From NCBI GenBank assembly GCA_025355005.1, contig JANXLV010000351.1:1-64000 (forward strand): DNA of 64,000 nt. The letters run 5' to 3'. The position numbers were made by a program, and so were the translations under genes. A model generated the notes under the pieces. That model was not told the origin of the DNA. It saw only the letters and a list, made by a program, of their open reading frames with translations, and searched no databases. The DNA comes from Myxococcales bacterium. GTDB taxonomy: Bacteria > Myxococcota_A > Polyangia > Polyangiales > Polyangiaceae. The first letter of the stretch is position 1, and each line of letters begins with the position of its first letter. Shown piece after piece: positions 11,328 through 19,927 of the stretch.

Positions 11328-11936
11328 GTGCCCGACCGACCCACCGACGTGACGAAGCTCTCCGTGCGTGTCGAGACTCCCCATCTCGTGATGCGCGCGC
11401 CTCTCGTTACGGATGTGCCGGAGCTCCGCCTCCTGATGCGCAAGAACGTCGAGCACCTGCGCCCCGTGTCGCCCCTCGCGCGCCCGGGCGAGGACTCCAC
11501 GTCGCTGACGGAGCTCTCCAACGTGATCGCGCGCCAGCGCAGGGAGTGGCGCCAGGACCGGGGCTACTCGCTCGTGATCACGATGAAGCATCCCGACCGG
11601 CCCATCATCGGTCGGCTCGCCCTTAACAACGTGGTGCGCGGCGTCTTCCAGAACGCGTACCTGGGATACTGGATCGACTCCTCGCATCAGGGGCGCGGGC
11701 TCATGACGGAGGCCGTGCGCGGCATCTTTGGCTTCGCGTTCGCCACGCTGAAGCTGCATCGGGTGCAGATCGCCATCATGCCGCACAACGTGAAGAGCCT
11801 CCGCGTGGTGGAGCGCCTGGGCATCCGGCGCGAGGGAACGGCGCTCGGGTACCTGGCCATCGCGGGTGCATGGGAAGATCACGAGATCTTCGCCGTGACC
11901 GCGGGCGAGACGCTCGCGCCTGCCACCGAAGCCTGA
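11328..11936 (+). CDS. GNAT-family N-acetyltransferase, RimJ/RimL type
   Basis: The 202-residue protein is a GNAT acetyltransferase close to RimJ/RimL, which acetylate N-termini of ribosomal proteins or other amines using acetyl-CoA. The N-terminus LVMRAPLVTDVPELRLLM is the first strand-helix pair. GYWIDSSHQGRGLMTEAV carries the acetyl-CoA loop (Q/RxxGxG/A, here QGRGLM), and NVKSLRVVERLGIRREG is the usual final helix-strand with the conserved Asn-x-x-S. The start is GTG 11328; another GTG at 11349 is possible. The substrate is unknown. Confidence 0.85.
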   Translation: MPDRPTDVTKLSVRVETPHLVMRAPLVTDVPELRLLMRKNVEHLRPVSPLARPGEDSTSLTELSNVIARQRREWRQDRGYSLVITMKHPDRPIIGRLALNNVVRGVFQNAYLGYWIDSSHQGRGLMTEAVRGIFGFAFATLKLHRVQIAIMPHNVKSLRVVERLGIRREGTALGYLAIAGAWEDHEIFAVTAGETLAPATEA

Positions 11937-11981
11937 CACTTTTTTTCGCAACTACGGCTCGGGCCGGCCGATGGGGCGTCC

Positions 11982-12617
11982 ATGACTCTCGGAGCCCTCG
12001 CGGACCTCGCAGGCCTGCTTCTCTCACCGCCGCTCTGCGCGGCGTGCGATGCGAACGTTTCGCGGCGTGAGGCCTTCTGTCCGGCCTGCGAGCCGTCGTT
12101 GCTGGAGGAGACTGCGCGCGGCCCAGACGTGGCCGCGTTCGAGTACGGCGGCGCGATCGCGCGCGCGGTCACGCGATACAAGTACGAGGGGCAGCCGTGG
12201 CTTGGCGTCACGCTCGGCGCGCTGGCTGCGACCGCGCTCGCTCGGCTGGCGCGGCCGTTCGACGTCGTGACCCATGTCCCGCTCCACCGGCAACGACTCG
12301 TCGAGCGTGGCTTCGATCAGAGCGCGCTCCTGGCGCGGGAGGTCGCCCGTGCTGCGGGCCGTTCACTTCAATATGCGCTCCTCGTCCGCACCAGATCGAC
12401 CGAGCAGCAAGCGCACAAGGGTCGTGCGGCGCGCCTGCTCAACGTGACCGGAGCGTTCGCTGCGAACCTGGATGGATCGGCTTGTTTTCAAGGCCGCGCG
12501 GTGCTTCTCGTGGATGACGTGCGAACCACCGGCGCGACCCTTCGAGCATGCACCGAGGCGCTGCACGCCGCAGGTGTGGGGGATGTCCAGACGCTCGTCC
12601 TCGCCCGGGACGCCTGA
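11982..12617 (+). CDS. comF: ComF-family phosphoribosyltransferase-like protein
   Basis: This 211-residue protein has the two features of ComF (DNA-uptake associated; also called GntX). One is an N-terminal zinc ribbon with Cys19, Cys22, Cys33 and Cys36. The other is a C-terminal PRTase fold with the PRPP-binding signature VLLVDDVRTTGAT at 174-186. The segment RGFDQSALLAREVA is also typical. In naturally competent bacteria ComF helps move imported single-stranded DNA in the cytoplasm. No other competence genes are in the window. It lies 43 bases after the first ATG downstream of the GNAT stop region and 28-43 bases before the GYF-domain gene, with which it may form an operon. Confidence 0.85.
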   Translation: MTLGALADLAGLLLSPPLCAACDANVSRREAFCPACEPSLLEETARGPDVAAFEYGGAIARAVTRYKYEGQPWLGVTLGALAATALARLARPFDVVTHVPLHRQRLVERGFDQSALLAREVARAAGRSLQYALLVRTRSTEQQAHKGRAARLLNVTGAFAANLDGSACFQGRAVLLVDDVRTTGATLRACTEALHAAGVGDVQTLVLARDA

Positions 12618-12660
12618 AAGGTAGTGACCGCGGCTCGGCCGCTGTATGATCGAGGAACGG

Positions 12661-15237
12661 ATGGACGACCACTGGCGATGGGCTGACCCCACGGGGCAAC
12701 AGCGACAGGTGCGCACCGACGAGCTTCGCTCCGCGCTCGCCTCGGGAGTGATCGCGCCGAACGCGCCGGTGTGGCGATCGGGTTGGAAGGAGTGGCAGCC
12801 CGCGCACGACGTTCCGGAGCTCACGAGCAGCGCGCTCGCGTCCGCGAATGGCGTCATCCAGAACATCCCGCCGCCGCCGCTTGCGATGGTCGCCGTTCAG
12901 CACGCCTTCGAGTCGGGAGGTGTACCAGCGCAGCCGGCGCCCATCACCGAAGAGCCGCCGCCTCCTCCGACGTACATCCCGATGCCCGTGAAGTCAGCGC
13001 CAGGCTCTACACCCAGCGTGCTTCCGCCCGCGCCGCTCCCCCAGCTCCCCCAGCTCCCCCAGCCCCCCCAGCCGCCCCCCGATCCAGGAAGCGCGCCACC
13101 TGACGCGCCGCCGGTCACGTCCAACACGGCGCATGGCGTGCCGAAGATCTCGTCTCCGCCGCCTGCGCAGCCGCAGATGCAGACGTTACTCGGGGTGCCA
13201 CCCATGAGCGTCGTGGCAGCAAGCGCCGCACAAAACAAGGCGCCCGCGCTTCCCGCCAGGGCGAGCACGCCGCCGCCGCCCATCGGCAACAAGCCGCCGC
13301 CCAACAAGGTGAGCGCCCCCGCCATGAACGCGGTCGGTGCTCCGCCGAAGATGAGCAAGCCGCCGCCTCCGGTGCCTTCCAAGAAACCTGGCGTTCCGGC
13401 CAGCGCCCCAGAGGAGCTCAGCGCCTCGGAGCTCATCTCCGAGGCCGACGCGGACGGTGACGTCACGACCCAGATGCCAGTCGCGCAGATCAGCGAGGTC
13501 ACGATCCCGAATCTGATCGACCCGCGCGCCGAGCCCATGAACGCGCCGCCGAAGATGGGCACCATGCTCGGCGGGGTCGCTGCGCCGCCACCATCCGTGT
13601 TCGCGGGCAACTCCAATCCGATCTCCATCCCGCCCATGGGCGGAGCAGCAACGGAGGTGCTTGGTCCGCACGCTGCGCACTCGCCCATGGCGGCGACCAC
13701 GGGTCCGGCGCACATGGCGCAGCCGAACATGCAAACCATGATGGGGGGACAGCAAGCGCCGGTGATTCCACCCGCGCCGCTCACGCCGGTCATGGACAAC
13801 TCTCTCAGGTACCCGTCGCAGCCGGCGTTCGCGCCGGGGCAGAGCGCGGGCGTCGGCGACTCGATGTTCCCGCAACACGAGCCGATCCCCTCGCAGCCGC
13901 CCGTTGAGAACCTTCCGTCCGGCGGCTTCAACCGGCTCCTGGGCGACCTCACCTCTGCGAAGCCGAAGAACAAGCTCGTTCGACCTGTCGCGGGTGTTCT
14001 CGTTGGGATGGTGGGCCTTCTCTTCATCGCCGGGCTCGTGTCCGCCGTGAGGAGCTGTGGCAAGGGCAAGGACGACAAGCTGGCGATGCTCTCGCCTTCC
14101 GCGCTGCCAGCCGGCACCGACGTGGCGCCCACGCCGCCTCCTTCCAACTTGCCGACGCCGTCTTCCACCGTCGCGCCTTCCGACACGGTGCGCGTGCCGT
14201 CGCCGGTCAGTGAGGGCTCGCTGAACGCTCCGGTGTTCGACAAGTGCGCCCCCGAAGGCGCCGTGTCCGTGGTCGCGCCGCATGCGCAGGTCGCCACCGG
14301 CATCGAGCTCCTTCCGCGGAATCCGGGCTTCGCGATCGCGTTTGCCACGGGTCCGCGTGACGGCTCCGCGATCCCGCTCGACGCGAGCCTTCAGCCAGGC
14401 GCCGTCGTGCCGGTGCATGCTGCGCTGCCAGTGAAGCGCATCACGCCGTATCCAAGCGGCTCCACAGTGCTCGCCTATGCAGACACGGACAGGAAGGGCG
14501 ACAGGCTGCTCGGCCGCCGCACCGTGATCGCGACCAGCGCGCCGATCGAGATCGGCTTCAACGAAGGGTCCATCTCCTGGGCTCCGCGCGGCACGGACAC
14601 ATTCGCCGCGCTCTTCACCGTCGGCCCCGACGGCAGCTCGGTGGAAGCGCTTCGCGGCGTGGCGCTCACCATGGAGAAGGGGATCGCGGTCACGTTCCGT
14701 CGCGGCGGTTCGATCTGGATCGGCATCGCCACCGGGGACAACATCCTCACGCCAAAGCGCTTCTCGTCGATCGCGGGGCTGAGCGGCCGCGTGGGCTCGC
14801 CAGCGATCGCTGTCACGGGCGACGCCGTCATCGTCGCGTGGGCCGATCGCGCCGGCCCCAAGGAGCCGTGGGGCATTCGCCTCGCGCGCTTCAGCCCCAA
14901 GGATGCACAGCCAGTCGTCGTGGACTTCGTCGCGCCCGCGGGTGGCGGTGGCACGAAGGCGATGTCGCCGAGCCTCGCGGGCATCGGAGCGGGCAAGTAC
15001 GTGCTGGCCTGGTCCGAAGGCGCCGCGCACGCGGAGCGTATTCGCGCGGTCAACATGAGCGCGGACAACGCGCCCGTGGGCGAAGCGTGGTTCGTGTCTC
15101 CGGACGGGCAAAATGCCGGGCAGCCGCAGATCGCCATTGGACCGGATGGCAAGGGCGCAGCGGGGTTCCTGGGTGAGCGTGGGGGCGGCTTCGAGGTCGG
15201 CGTGCAAGGCTTCACATGCGTGCGAGGAACGAATTGA
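12661..15237 (+). CDS. GYF_2-domain, Pro-rich single-pass membrane protein
   Basis: The 858-residue protein begins with a GYF_2/DUF4339-like domain (WRWADPTGQQRQVRTDE, then WRSGWKEWQPAHDVPEL, about residues 3-52), a small fold that binds Pro-rich peptides. Residues 60-430 are Pro/Ala/Met-rich and largely disordered, and include PQLPQLPQPPQPP-like runs. One membrane helix lies at about 445-465 (GVLVGMVGLLFIAGLVSAV). After a Pro/Ser/Thr linker the C-terminal 330 residues form a beta-rich domain with repeating strands, probably a propeller, outside the membrane. I chose ATG 12661 because GAGG stands five bases before it; ATG 12646 has no such site. The end overlaps the next lipoprotein gene by 22 bases. 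Confidence 0.7.
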   Translation: MDDHWRWADPTGQQRQVRTDELRSALASGVIAPNAPVWRSGWKEWQPAHDVPELTSSALASANGVIQNIPPPPLAMVAVQHAFESGGVPAQPAPITEEPPPPPTYIPMPVKSAPGSTPSVLPPAPLPQLPQLPQPPQPPPDPGSAPPDAPPVTSNTAHGVPKISSPPPAQPQMQTLLGVPPMSVVAASAAQNKAPALPARASTPPPPIGNKPPPNKVSAPAMNAVGAPPKMSKPPPPVPSKKPGVPASAPEELSASELISEADADGDVTTQMPVAQISEVTIPNLIDPRAEPMNAPPKMGTMLGGVAAPPPSVFAGNSNPISIPPMGGAATEVLGPHAAHSPMAATTGPAHMAQPNMQTMMGGQQAPVIPPAPLTPVMDNSLRYPSQPAFAPGQSAGVGDSMFPQHEPIPSQPPVENLPSGGFNRLLGDLTSAKPKNKLVRPVAGVLVGMVGLLFIAGLVSAVRSCGKGKDDKLAMLSPSALPAGTDVAPTPPPSNLPTPSSTVAPSDTVRVPSPVSEGSLNAPVFDKCAPEGAVSVVAPHAQVATGIELLPRNPGFAIAFATGPRDGSAIPLDASLQPGAVVPVHAALPVKRITPYPSGSTVLAYADTDRKGDRLLGRRTVIATSAPIEIGFNEGSISWAPRGTDTFAALFTVGPDGSSVEALRGVALTMEKGIAVTFRRGGSIWIGIATGDNILTPKRFSSIAGLSGRVGSPAIAVTGDAVIVAWADRAGPKEPWGIRLARFSPKDAQPVVVDFVAPAGGGGTKAMSPSLAGIGAGKYVLAWSEGAAHAERIRAVNMSADNAPVGEAWFVSPDGQNAGQPQIAIGPDGKGAAGFLGERGGGFEVGVQGFTCVRGTN

Positions 15238-16091
15238 AGCGGCTTCTTGCGGTGGTCCTGGGCATGTCGCTCGCGCTCGGCGCGTGCGAGCTCTTCTTGC
15301 CGCAGTCGAAGATGGACAAGGGCGTCCTCTACGAATCGGGCGACGCCCGGTTCGATCAGTTCTTCGGCAACGTGCACAAGCACCAGGTGAGCGCCGCTGG
15401 GTGGGATGACGAGCGGCGCGGCGCACGCAAGCAGCTCGTCGCACAGCTGAATGTCGTTCCCACCGCGAGTGACGCATCCATCCTGGCTGCGCTCCGCGGT
15501 CACCGCAGTGATCCGGCCGTGGTGGCCGGCGCAGGTGAAGCGGCGCACGCAGAGCGCGAACGCGCTGCCAAGATGCGTCAGCGGTCGTTGCCGCTGGACG
15601 ACCTGGCGAAGCAGGGCGAGTCACTCGTGGGCCTCATTCGCGATGCGTTCCGCGCGCAGGGCGAGCCGAAGGTCCGCGAAGTCCGCGACGAGGTCAACGC
15701 CTCCGTGGGCATCCTCCACGGGCTCGTCTCCCGCGCCAAGTCGGAGGCGGCGGACGCCGATCACTTCATCGAGGACATGAACGGCGCACTCCAGGGACGG
15801 CTCCCGGTCCACCAGCACGGCGCTTCGCCTCCAGCCGAGACCACAGCGAAGCCTCCCCCCACGCAGGACCCGCCTCCTCCTGCCAGCGCCGCTGGCTCGG
15901 TCGCGGCGAAGCCCCCGCCCAAGCCCGAAACGACGGCGAAGCCCAAGCCCGCAGAAAAACCTGCGGAGAAGCCTGCGGAGAAGCCCGCGGAGAAGCCTGC
16001 AGAGAAGCCCGCAGAGAAGCCTGCAGAGAAGCCTGCGGAGAAGCCTGCAGAGAAGAAGCCCCCGGGCGGCGACGACGTCTTCAATCCGTAG
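15216..16091 (+). CDS. Lipoprotein with helical domain and nine PAEK repeats
   Basis: This is a protein of 291 residues. It has a lipoprotein signal (LLAVVLGMSLALGAC, Cys near 24), a helical domain at about 40-200 (the segment LDDLAKQGESLVGLIRDAF looks coiled) and a low-complexity C-terminus of Pro/Ala/Lys with nine consecutive PAEK units ending KKPPGGDDVFNP. Such Pro/Lys tails often reach through or bind peptidoglycan, which is an inference here. The start overlaps the GYF gene by 22 bases if ATG 15216 is used. A TTG at 15234 forms TTGA with the upstream stop and is an alternative. Either way the two genes appear to be coupled, so this lipoprotein may work with the GYF-domain protein. Confidence 0.7.
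   Translation: MRARNELKRLLAVVLGMSLALGACELFLPQSKMDKGVLYESGDARFDQFFGNVHKHQVSAAGWDDERRGARKQLVAQLNVVPTASDASILAALRGHRSDPAVVAGAGEAAHAERERAAKMRQRSLPLDDLAKQGESLVGLIRDAFRAQGEPKVREVRDEVNASVGILHGLVSRAKSEAADADHFIEDMNGALQGRLPVHQHGASPPAETTAKPPPTQDPPPPASAAGSVAAKPPPKPETTAKPKPAEKPAEKPAEKPAEKPAEKPAEKPAEKPAEKPAEKKPPGGDDVFNP
15948..16055 (+). repeat. 12-bp tandem repeat coding PAEK, 9 units
   Basis: Nine head-to-tail copies of a 12-base unit CCYGCRGARAAR, each coding Pro-Ala-Glu-Lys. Units differ only at third codon positions, which suggests an expanded repeat kept by selection on the protein. Copy number may vary between strains. Confidence 0.95.
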
Positions 16092-16103
16092 ATCGGCCGG
16101 GAA

Positions 16104-16148
16104 GAAAGCCCCCATACGGACCGGCTTTCATGCGAATCTTCGCGCATG
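16104..16148 (+). promoter_or_regulatory. Two adjacent hairpins, the second covering a start codon
   Basis: GAAAGCC (16104-16110) pairs with GGCTTTC (16123-16129). Directly after it, CATGCG (16129-16134) pairs with CGCATG (16143-16148), and that last ATG is the start codon of the next lipoprotein gene. No ribosome site precedes this start. The first hairpin could terminate the upstream transcript, though it lacks a T-run; the second could hide the start codon. Confidence 0.35.
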
Positions 16149-16538
16149 AAGCGAGCCCTCTCAGCCTCCGCCGCGTTCCTTGCACTCCTTGCGGCGGGTT
16201 GCTCCAGCTCCAGCTCGGGTGCTGCCGCGAATCAGGGCCCCGTGATCGACACCGTGCAAGCCGATGCGACCGCGAAGGCCGGCGCGCAGTGGACCCTGAC
16301 GGTCGCCTTCCACGATCCTGAGAAGGACGCCGTCGCGGACGTTCACTTGACGATACCGGACCTCAAGCAGGACCTCACGTCCGCTGCGCAGGGCTCGACC
16401 GCCAACGCGAATGCGGTGCTGGTGGGCGTCCCGTTCCCCGCGAACACGCCCAAGGGCCCGCACCCGTACACGCTGTCACTCATCGATGCCAAGGGCGCCG
16501 AGGGCGCGGTCTACAACGGCACCGTCACCGTCCAGTGA
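16146..16538 (+). CDS. Small lipoprotein with one Ig-like beta domain
   Basis: The 130-residue protein has a clear lipoprotein signal, FLALLAAGC with Cys19, then Ser-rich residues. The remainder (about 35-130) reads as alternating strands with VIDTVQADATAKAGAQWTLT and a final YNGTVTVQ, like a single Ig/FN3-type extracellular domain. Function is unknown. The ATG start lies inside a hairpin and lacks a visible ribosome site. The gene ends 35 bases before the convergent dsbD. Confidence 0.65.
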   Translation: MKRALSASAAFLALLAAGCSSSSSGAAANQGPVIDTVQADATAKAGAQWTLTVAFHDPEKDAVADVHLTIPDLKQDLTSAAQGSTANANAVLVGVPFPANTPKGPHPYTLSLIDAKGAEGAVYNGTVTVQ

Positions 16539-16573
16539 GCCAGTGAGCGTGATCGCGGCTCGCGACGCGAGCG

Positions 16574-17962
16574 TCAATTCACCTTCTTGATCGCGTCCAT
16601 CATCTTGTCAGCCGGGACGAACTCCGTGTAGCGCGTGATCTCCTTGCCGGTGCTGTCGAGCATGATCACGACCGGGAGACCCTTCACGTTGTACTTCGCC
16701 TGAAGACGCTTCGTGTCCTCGGAGTCGTCGTCCGACATATCGACCTTCACCGACACGAAGCGCGACGTCTGCTGACGTACGCGTGCGTCGGGCCAGGTCA
16801 TCTCCTCGAGCTCCTGGCAGGCCTTGCACCAGCTGGCGCCAAAATCGATGAGGACGGGCTTCTTCTCCGCGATCGCCTTCGCGCGCGCGGACTCTTCGTT
16901 CGTCTCCCAGGCGATCACCTTCGGGATGGGGAGCGTCTTGTCCGCCTCCGCTGCCGCCGCGTCCGTGACGACACCCGCCCCAGCGATCATCTTCTGCGCG
17001 AAGTTCACGAACATGAACGCGCCGACGATCGCTGGAACGATGGACATCAGCTTCATGCGTTTGGAGAGGTGCGCGATGGGTGAACGCCGCCGTTCTGCCA
17101 TGACGTGCACGATGCCCAGACCAAGCCCCACCGCGAAGATGACGCCACCGATGATGCCGTAGGTGGTGTTCTTGGAGACGAGCTTACCGATGTAGTTCGG
17201 ATAGCCGTCACGCAGATACGAGAGCGCCATGTACGCGAGGAGCACGCCGCTGCCCCATTTGATGCCGAGCATCCATGCGCCGCCCTTGGGCAGGTTGACC
17301 GCGAAGGTGCCGGCGATGAAGAACGGAAGACCAAGGCCGAGCGCGAACGAGAACATCGCGACGCCGCCGAGCACCAGGTTCTGCGTGGAGGAGATCCACA
17401 GAATCATGCCGGTGAGGAACGGGCCGGTGCACGGCGCCGCGATGACGCTCATCACTGCGCCCAGGATGAACGCGCCCTTGAAGCCAACGCCGCCGACCGT
17501 GGAGGCCTTGTTGGTGATGCTGGAGGGGAGCGTCATCTCGAACGCGCCGAACATCGACGATGCGAGCGCGATGAAGATGGCGGCGATCACCGTCACGACG
17601 ATCGGGTTGGCAAGCGCACCGCCCATCAGCTTGCCGGACTGCGCCGACACAACGCCGAGGATCGTGAACGGGATCGCGATGCCCAGCACGAACGTTCCAG
17701 AGAGGGCCGCGCCGCGCGCGCGTGACTGCGCTTCCGTTGCGCCGAAGATGGACACCGTGATGGGCACCATGGGAAAGACGCACGGAGTAAGGCTGGCGCC
17801 GACACCAGCAACGAACGACGCGCCGAGCGCGAAGGCCAGGCCCCTCGAGGCGCTCTCGGTGAAGGCGCCGGTGTTCGAGCCATCCGCCCACGCGAGCGCG
17901 GGCAGCAGCATGATCGACACCAGAATGAATAGCGACCAGGCAATCGGACGTCGCGCGTTCAA
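16574..17962 (-). CDS. dsbD: Thiol:disulfide interchange protein DsbD (no N-terminal alpha domain)
   Basis: The 462-residue protein moves reducing power from cytoplasmic thioredoxin across the inner membrane. After a signal-like N-terminus it has the beta-type membrane domain with paired cysteines in LTPCVFPMVP (Cys61) and IAAPCTGPF (Cys178), eight or so hydrophobic helices, and a C-terminal thioredoxin domain (gamma) with WCKAC (Cys379, Cys382). The N-terminal periplasmic alpha domain of E. coli DsbD (about 120 residues) is missing, so another protein must accept the electrons. The start codon is TTG at 17962, fixed by a strong AAGGAGGA site five bases upstream. It stands alone on the minus strand. 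Confidence 0.9.
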   Translation of the reverse strand: MNARRPIAWSLFILVSIMLLPALAWADGSNTGAFTESASRGLAFALGASFVAGVGASLTPCVFPMVPITVSIFGATEAQSRARGAALSGTFVLGIAIPFTILGVVSAQSGKLMGGALANPIVVTVIAAIFIALASSMFGAFEMTLPSSITNKASTVGGVGFKGAFILGAVMSVIAAPCTGPFLTGMILWISSTQNLVLGGVAMFSFALGLGLPFFIAGTFAVNLPKGGAWMLGIKWGSGVLLAYMALSYLRDGYPNYIGKLVSKNTTYGIIGGVIFAVGLGLGIVHVMAERRRSPIAHLSKRMKLMSIVPAIVGAFMFVNFAQKMIAGAGVVTDAAAAEADKTLPIPKVIAWETNEESARAKAIAEKKPVLIDFGASWCKACQELEEMTWPDARVRQQTSRFVSVKVDMSDDDSEDTKRLQAKYNVKGLPVVIMLDSTGKEITRYTEFVPADKMMDAIKKVN

Positions 17963-18107
17963 CAGAATCCTCCTTGTGCACCTACGGCGACCACTCGAAG
18001 GGGACGCCGCACGATAGGATCATAAACTCCTGGTCATCCGTGCGCGAGCGATCTTTGACGAGCCGCGAGGTACCACCTGCAACCACCGCGTCAGTTTGCA
18101 GGTCAGC

Positions 18108-18839
18108 TCAGTTCGAAGCCATCTTCGCGAGCGTGGACTTCGCCATCGTGAGCTCGCCCTCGAGCGCGATCGCCAGCGCCGGCCGGGACTGGGTGGTGCG
18201 ACGCACGAACGCCTCCAGGTAGCGTCGCGCGGCGTTCCATTCGCCCGCTGCGTACGCCAGATGACCGAGCACGAAGCGCCCGTAGCCTTGCCCACACGGC
18301 GCCTCTGCAAGCGCGTTGATGGTCTCTTGCAGGTGTGAGACGGGCTCACCACCCGCGATCTTTGCGAGCGCGAGGTGCGCGCGGTAGAGCGGCTTGTCCC
18401 GGGTGCCCCATCGCGCAGCTCGCTCCAGCGCCGCGATCGCTTCGCCGTAGCGCCGCGCGAGGAACAGCGCACTTCCCAGCGTCCAGAAATGGAAGGGGCG
18501 CCGCGATGCGGGCCCGCGCCGTGTCGCAACGCGCAGATGAATCACGGCGGTCTGCAGGTCACCGTCCGCCAGCGCGGCGCGCGCAGCATCCTGGCTGAGG
18601 ACGTCGGGCAGGACGTTGAGCGCGAGCGCCTGGGTCGCGATGTCCACCGCCTCCGAGAACCTGCGGGCCTCGAAGAGCGAGAGATAGAGCTGCCTCAGCA
18701 GCATCGTGTGAGTTGTCGGGTCGAGCGGCGCCTGCGTAGCCAGCCCTTTTCGTGCGTGCATGGCCCTCGAGCGAGCCGTCTTGGCGGCCATCGCCTTGCG
18801 CAAAAAGTCCTCTGGCAGAAGGGGTTTCGCTACCCGCAC
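18108..18839 (-). CDS. TPR-like repeat protein
   Basis: The 243-residue protein is all-helical, with three or four degenerate tetratricopeptide units. Examples are LFEARRFSEAVDIATQALAL (about 55-75), GSALFLARRYGEAIAALERA (about 120-140) and LGHLAYAAGEWNAARRYLEA (about 190-210). There is no signal peptide, so it is probably cytoplasmic. The start GTG 18839 is uncertain; an ATG 51 bases downstream preceded by AAGG is possible. An inverted repeat upstream (18865-18881) may regulate it. The partner is unknown. Confidence 0.65.
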   Translation of the reverse strand: MRVAKPLLPEDFLRKAMAAKTARSRAMHARKGLATQAPLDPTTHTMLLRQLYLSLFEARRFSEAVDIATQALALNVLPDVLSQDAARAALADGDLQTAVIHLRVATRRGPASRRPFHFWTLGSALFLARRYGEAIAALERAARWGTRDKPLYRAHLALAKIAGGEPVSHLQETINALAEAPCGQGYGRFVLGHLAYAAGEWNAARRYLEAFVRRTTQSRPALAIALEGELTMAKSTLAKMASN

Positions 18840-18864
18840 TCATCCAAAACTAGCACTTTTGAGT

Positions 18865-18881
18865 GCAAACTGCACGTTTGC
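18865..18881. promoter_or_regulatory. Inverted repeat in the gap between divergent genes
   Basis: GCAAAC and GTTTGC flank a 5-base spacer (TGCAC), 26 bases upstream of the TPR gene start. The symmetry and place suggest an operator for a dimeric regulator. Confidence 0.35.
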
Positions 18882-19022
18882 GCACGTGACACCGTGGCTT
18901 GGCCGCGGGAGGCATCCTCGTAGCTCAGCTTGGAAGAGGACAGGAAGTGCGAAACGGCGGAAGGATTTGGGGTGGTTGGCGGGTTTCACACGAGGGGGGT
19001 GGGGTAGTAGAGTTCGCAACCG

Positions 19023-19310
19023 ATGAGACGCCTGGTTGGGACTGGAATCGTTGGGCTCGTGTTGCTCGCTGGCTGCGGCCGGAAGGCAACAGAGGCCGAC
19101 TGCAGCGCCATCGTGGATCGCAACGTCGAGGTCCAGATGAAGAAGATGAACATCAACGACTCCGCCGCGATCGCCAAGAAGCAGCAGGACATCCGCAGCC
19201 AGTTCTCGGAGTCCATGAAGGGCTGCGTCGGCCGAAGAATCACCGACAGCATGATGCAATGTGTGCGAACCGCCGACACGGTCGACGCAATCGATCAGTG
19301 CATGCACTGA
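19023..19310 (+). CDS. Small lipoprotein with paired cysteines
   Basis: This is a 95-residue protein of unknown function. The signal ends LVLLAGC (Cys18). The mature part is charged and helical with four further cysteines (in ADCSAI, KGCVGR, MQCVRT and DQCMH), which could form two disulfides in the periplasm. The spacing resembles small periplasmic helical-hairpin proteins found in other Polyangiales, but I do not recognise a named family. Confidence 0.6.
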   Translation: MRRLVGTGIVGLVLLAGCGRKATEADCSAIVDRNVEVQMKKMNINDSAAIAKKQQDIRSQFSESMKGCVGRRITDSMMQCVRTADTVDAIDQCMH

Positions 19311-19458
19311 GCTTGAGGTTGGTGGACGAGGTCGAGGTCGATGTCCAGGTCCGTGACGTCGTCGAAGCCGTTGTCGGCCCTGCCCACGTGGTTATCCTGA
19401 TCTGGCGGGTGAGTCTTTTCCGAGGGTGCTACGTCTATCGAGACAAGAGAGAGAGACC

Positions 19459-19911
19459 ATGGCGAACGACACGAAGTCCACGGAACGATATGAGAGGCCG
19501 ACGATCAAGGGGTGGGTTGCTCCACTGCTGGTCGCGCCGTGGCTCTCCGTGTACGGCGCGGTGTCGCTCTTCGCCGCGTTCGGTCCCGAGTTCAAGTACG
19601 TGAACCGCTGGGTCGTGTGGGGCATCGGCATGCTCGCCGGCACCGTCGTGTCTTTCGTGTACATGCTGCTGCTCGCGCTGATCGACGTGCTGCTCCTCGC
19701 CATTCGCGTGCGTCAGCTGCCTGCTGGCGGGAAGGCGTGGCTCTCCGCGTTCGCATCGCCGCTCGCGTTCCTTGCGAGCTACGCGGTGCTTCGTCCGTGG
19801 AACTACTGGAAGGGCGGCCCGTGGGTCGTGCTCGGCATGGTCGTCATCCCGATGCTCGTCGCGGCGATCGTCTCGCGCGTGGCGTTCGGTTCGAAGATCC
19901 AGAAGTCCTGA
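19459..19911 (+). CDS. Integral membrane protein, about four helices
   Basis: The 150-residue protein starts at ATG 19459, just after a purine-rich GAGAGAGA stretch. A charged N-terminus (about 20 residues) is followed by hydrophobic segments at about 21-41, 53-78 (GMLAGTVVSFVYMLLLALIDVLLL), 93-108 and 122-142, and a short basic tail. No conserved catalytic motif is visible. I do not recognise the family. It converges with the lipoprotein gene that ends at 19928. Confidence 0.6.
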   Translation: MANDTKSTERYERPTIKGWVAPLLVAPWLSVYGAVSLFAAFGPEFKYVNRWVVWGIGMLAGTVVSFVYMLLLALIDVLLLAIRVRQLPAGGKAWLSAFASPLAFLASYAVLRPWNYWKGGPWVVLGMVVIPMLVAAIVSRVAFGSKIQKS

Positions 19912-19927
19912 GTTACTGCGCGGGCGC

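Noticed and set aside
13186-15624. Open frame of 812 codons antisense to the GYF-domain gene
   Set aside because: Composition is Arg/His/Asp-rich, a typical shadow of Pro/Ala-rich coding DNA.
15948-16055. PAEK repeats considered as a histone-H1-like DNA-binding tail
   Set aside because: The protein has a lipobox and so is exported. Glu in each unit makes the tail close to neutral, unlike H1 tails.
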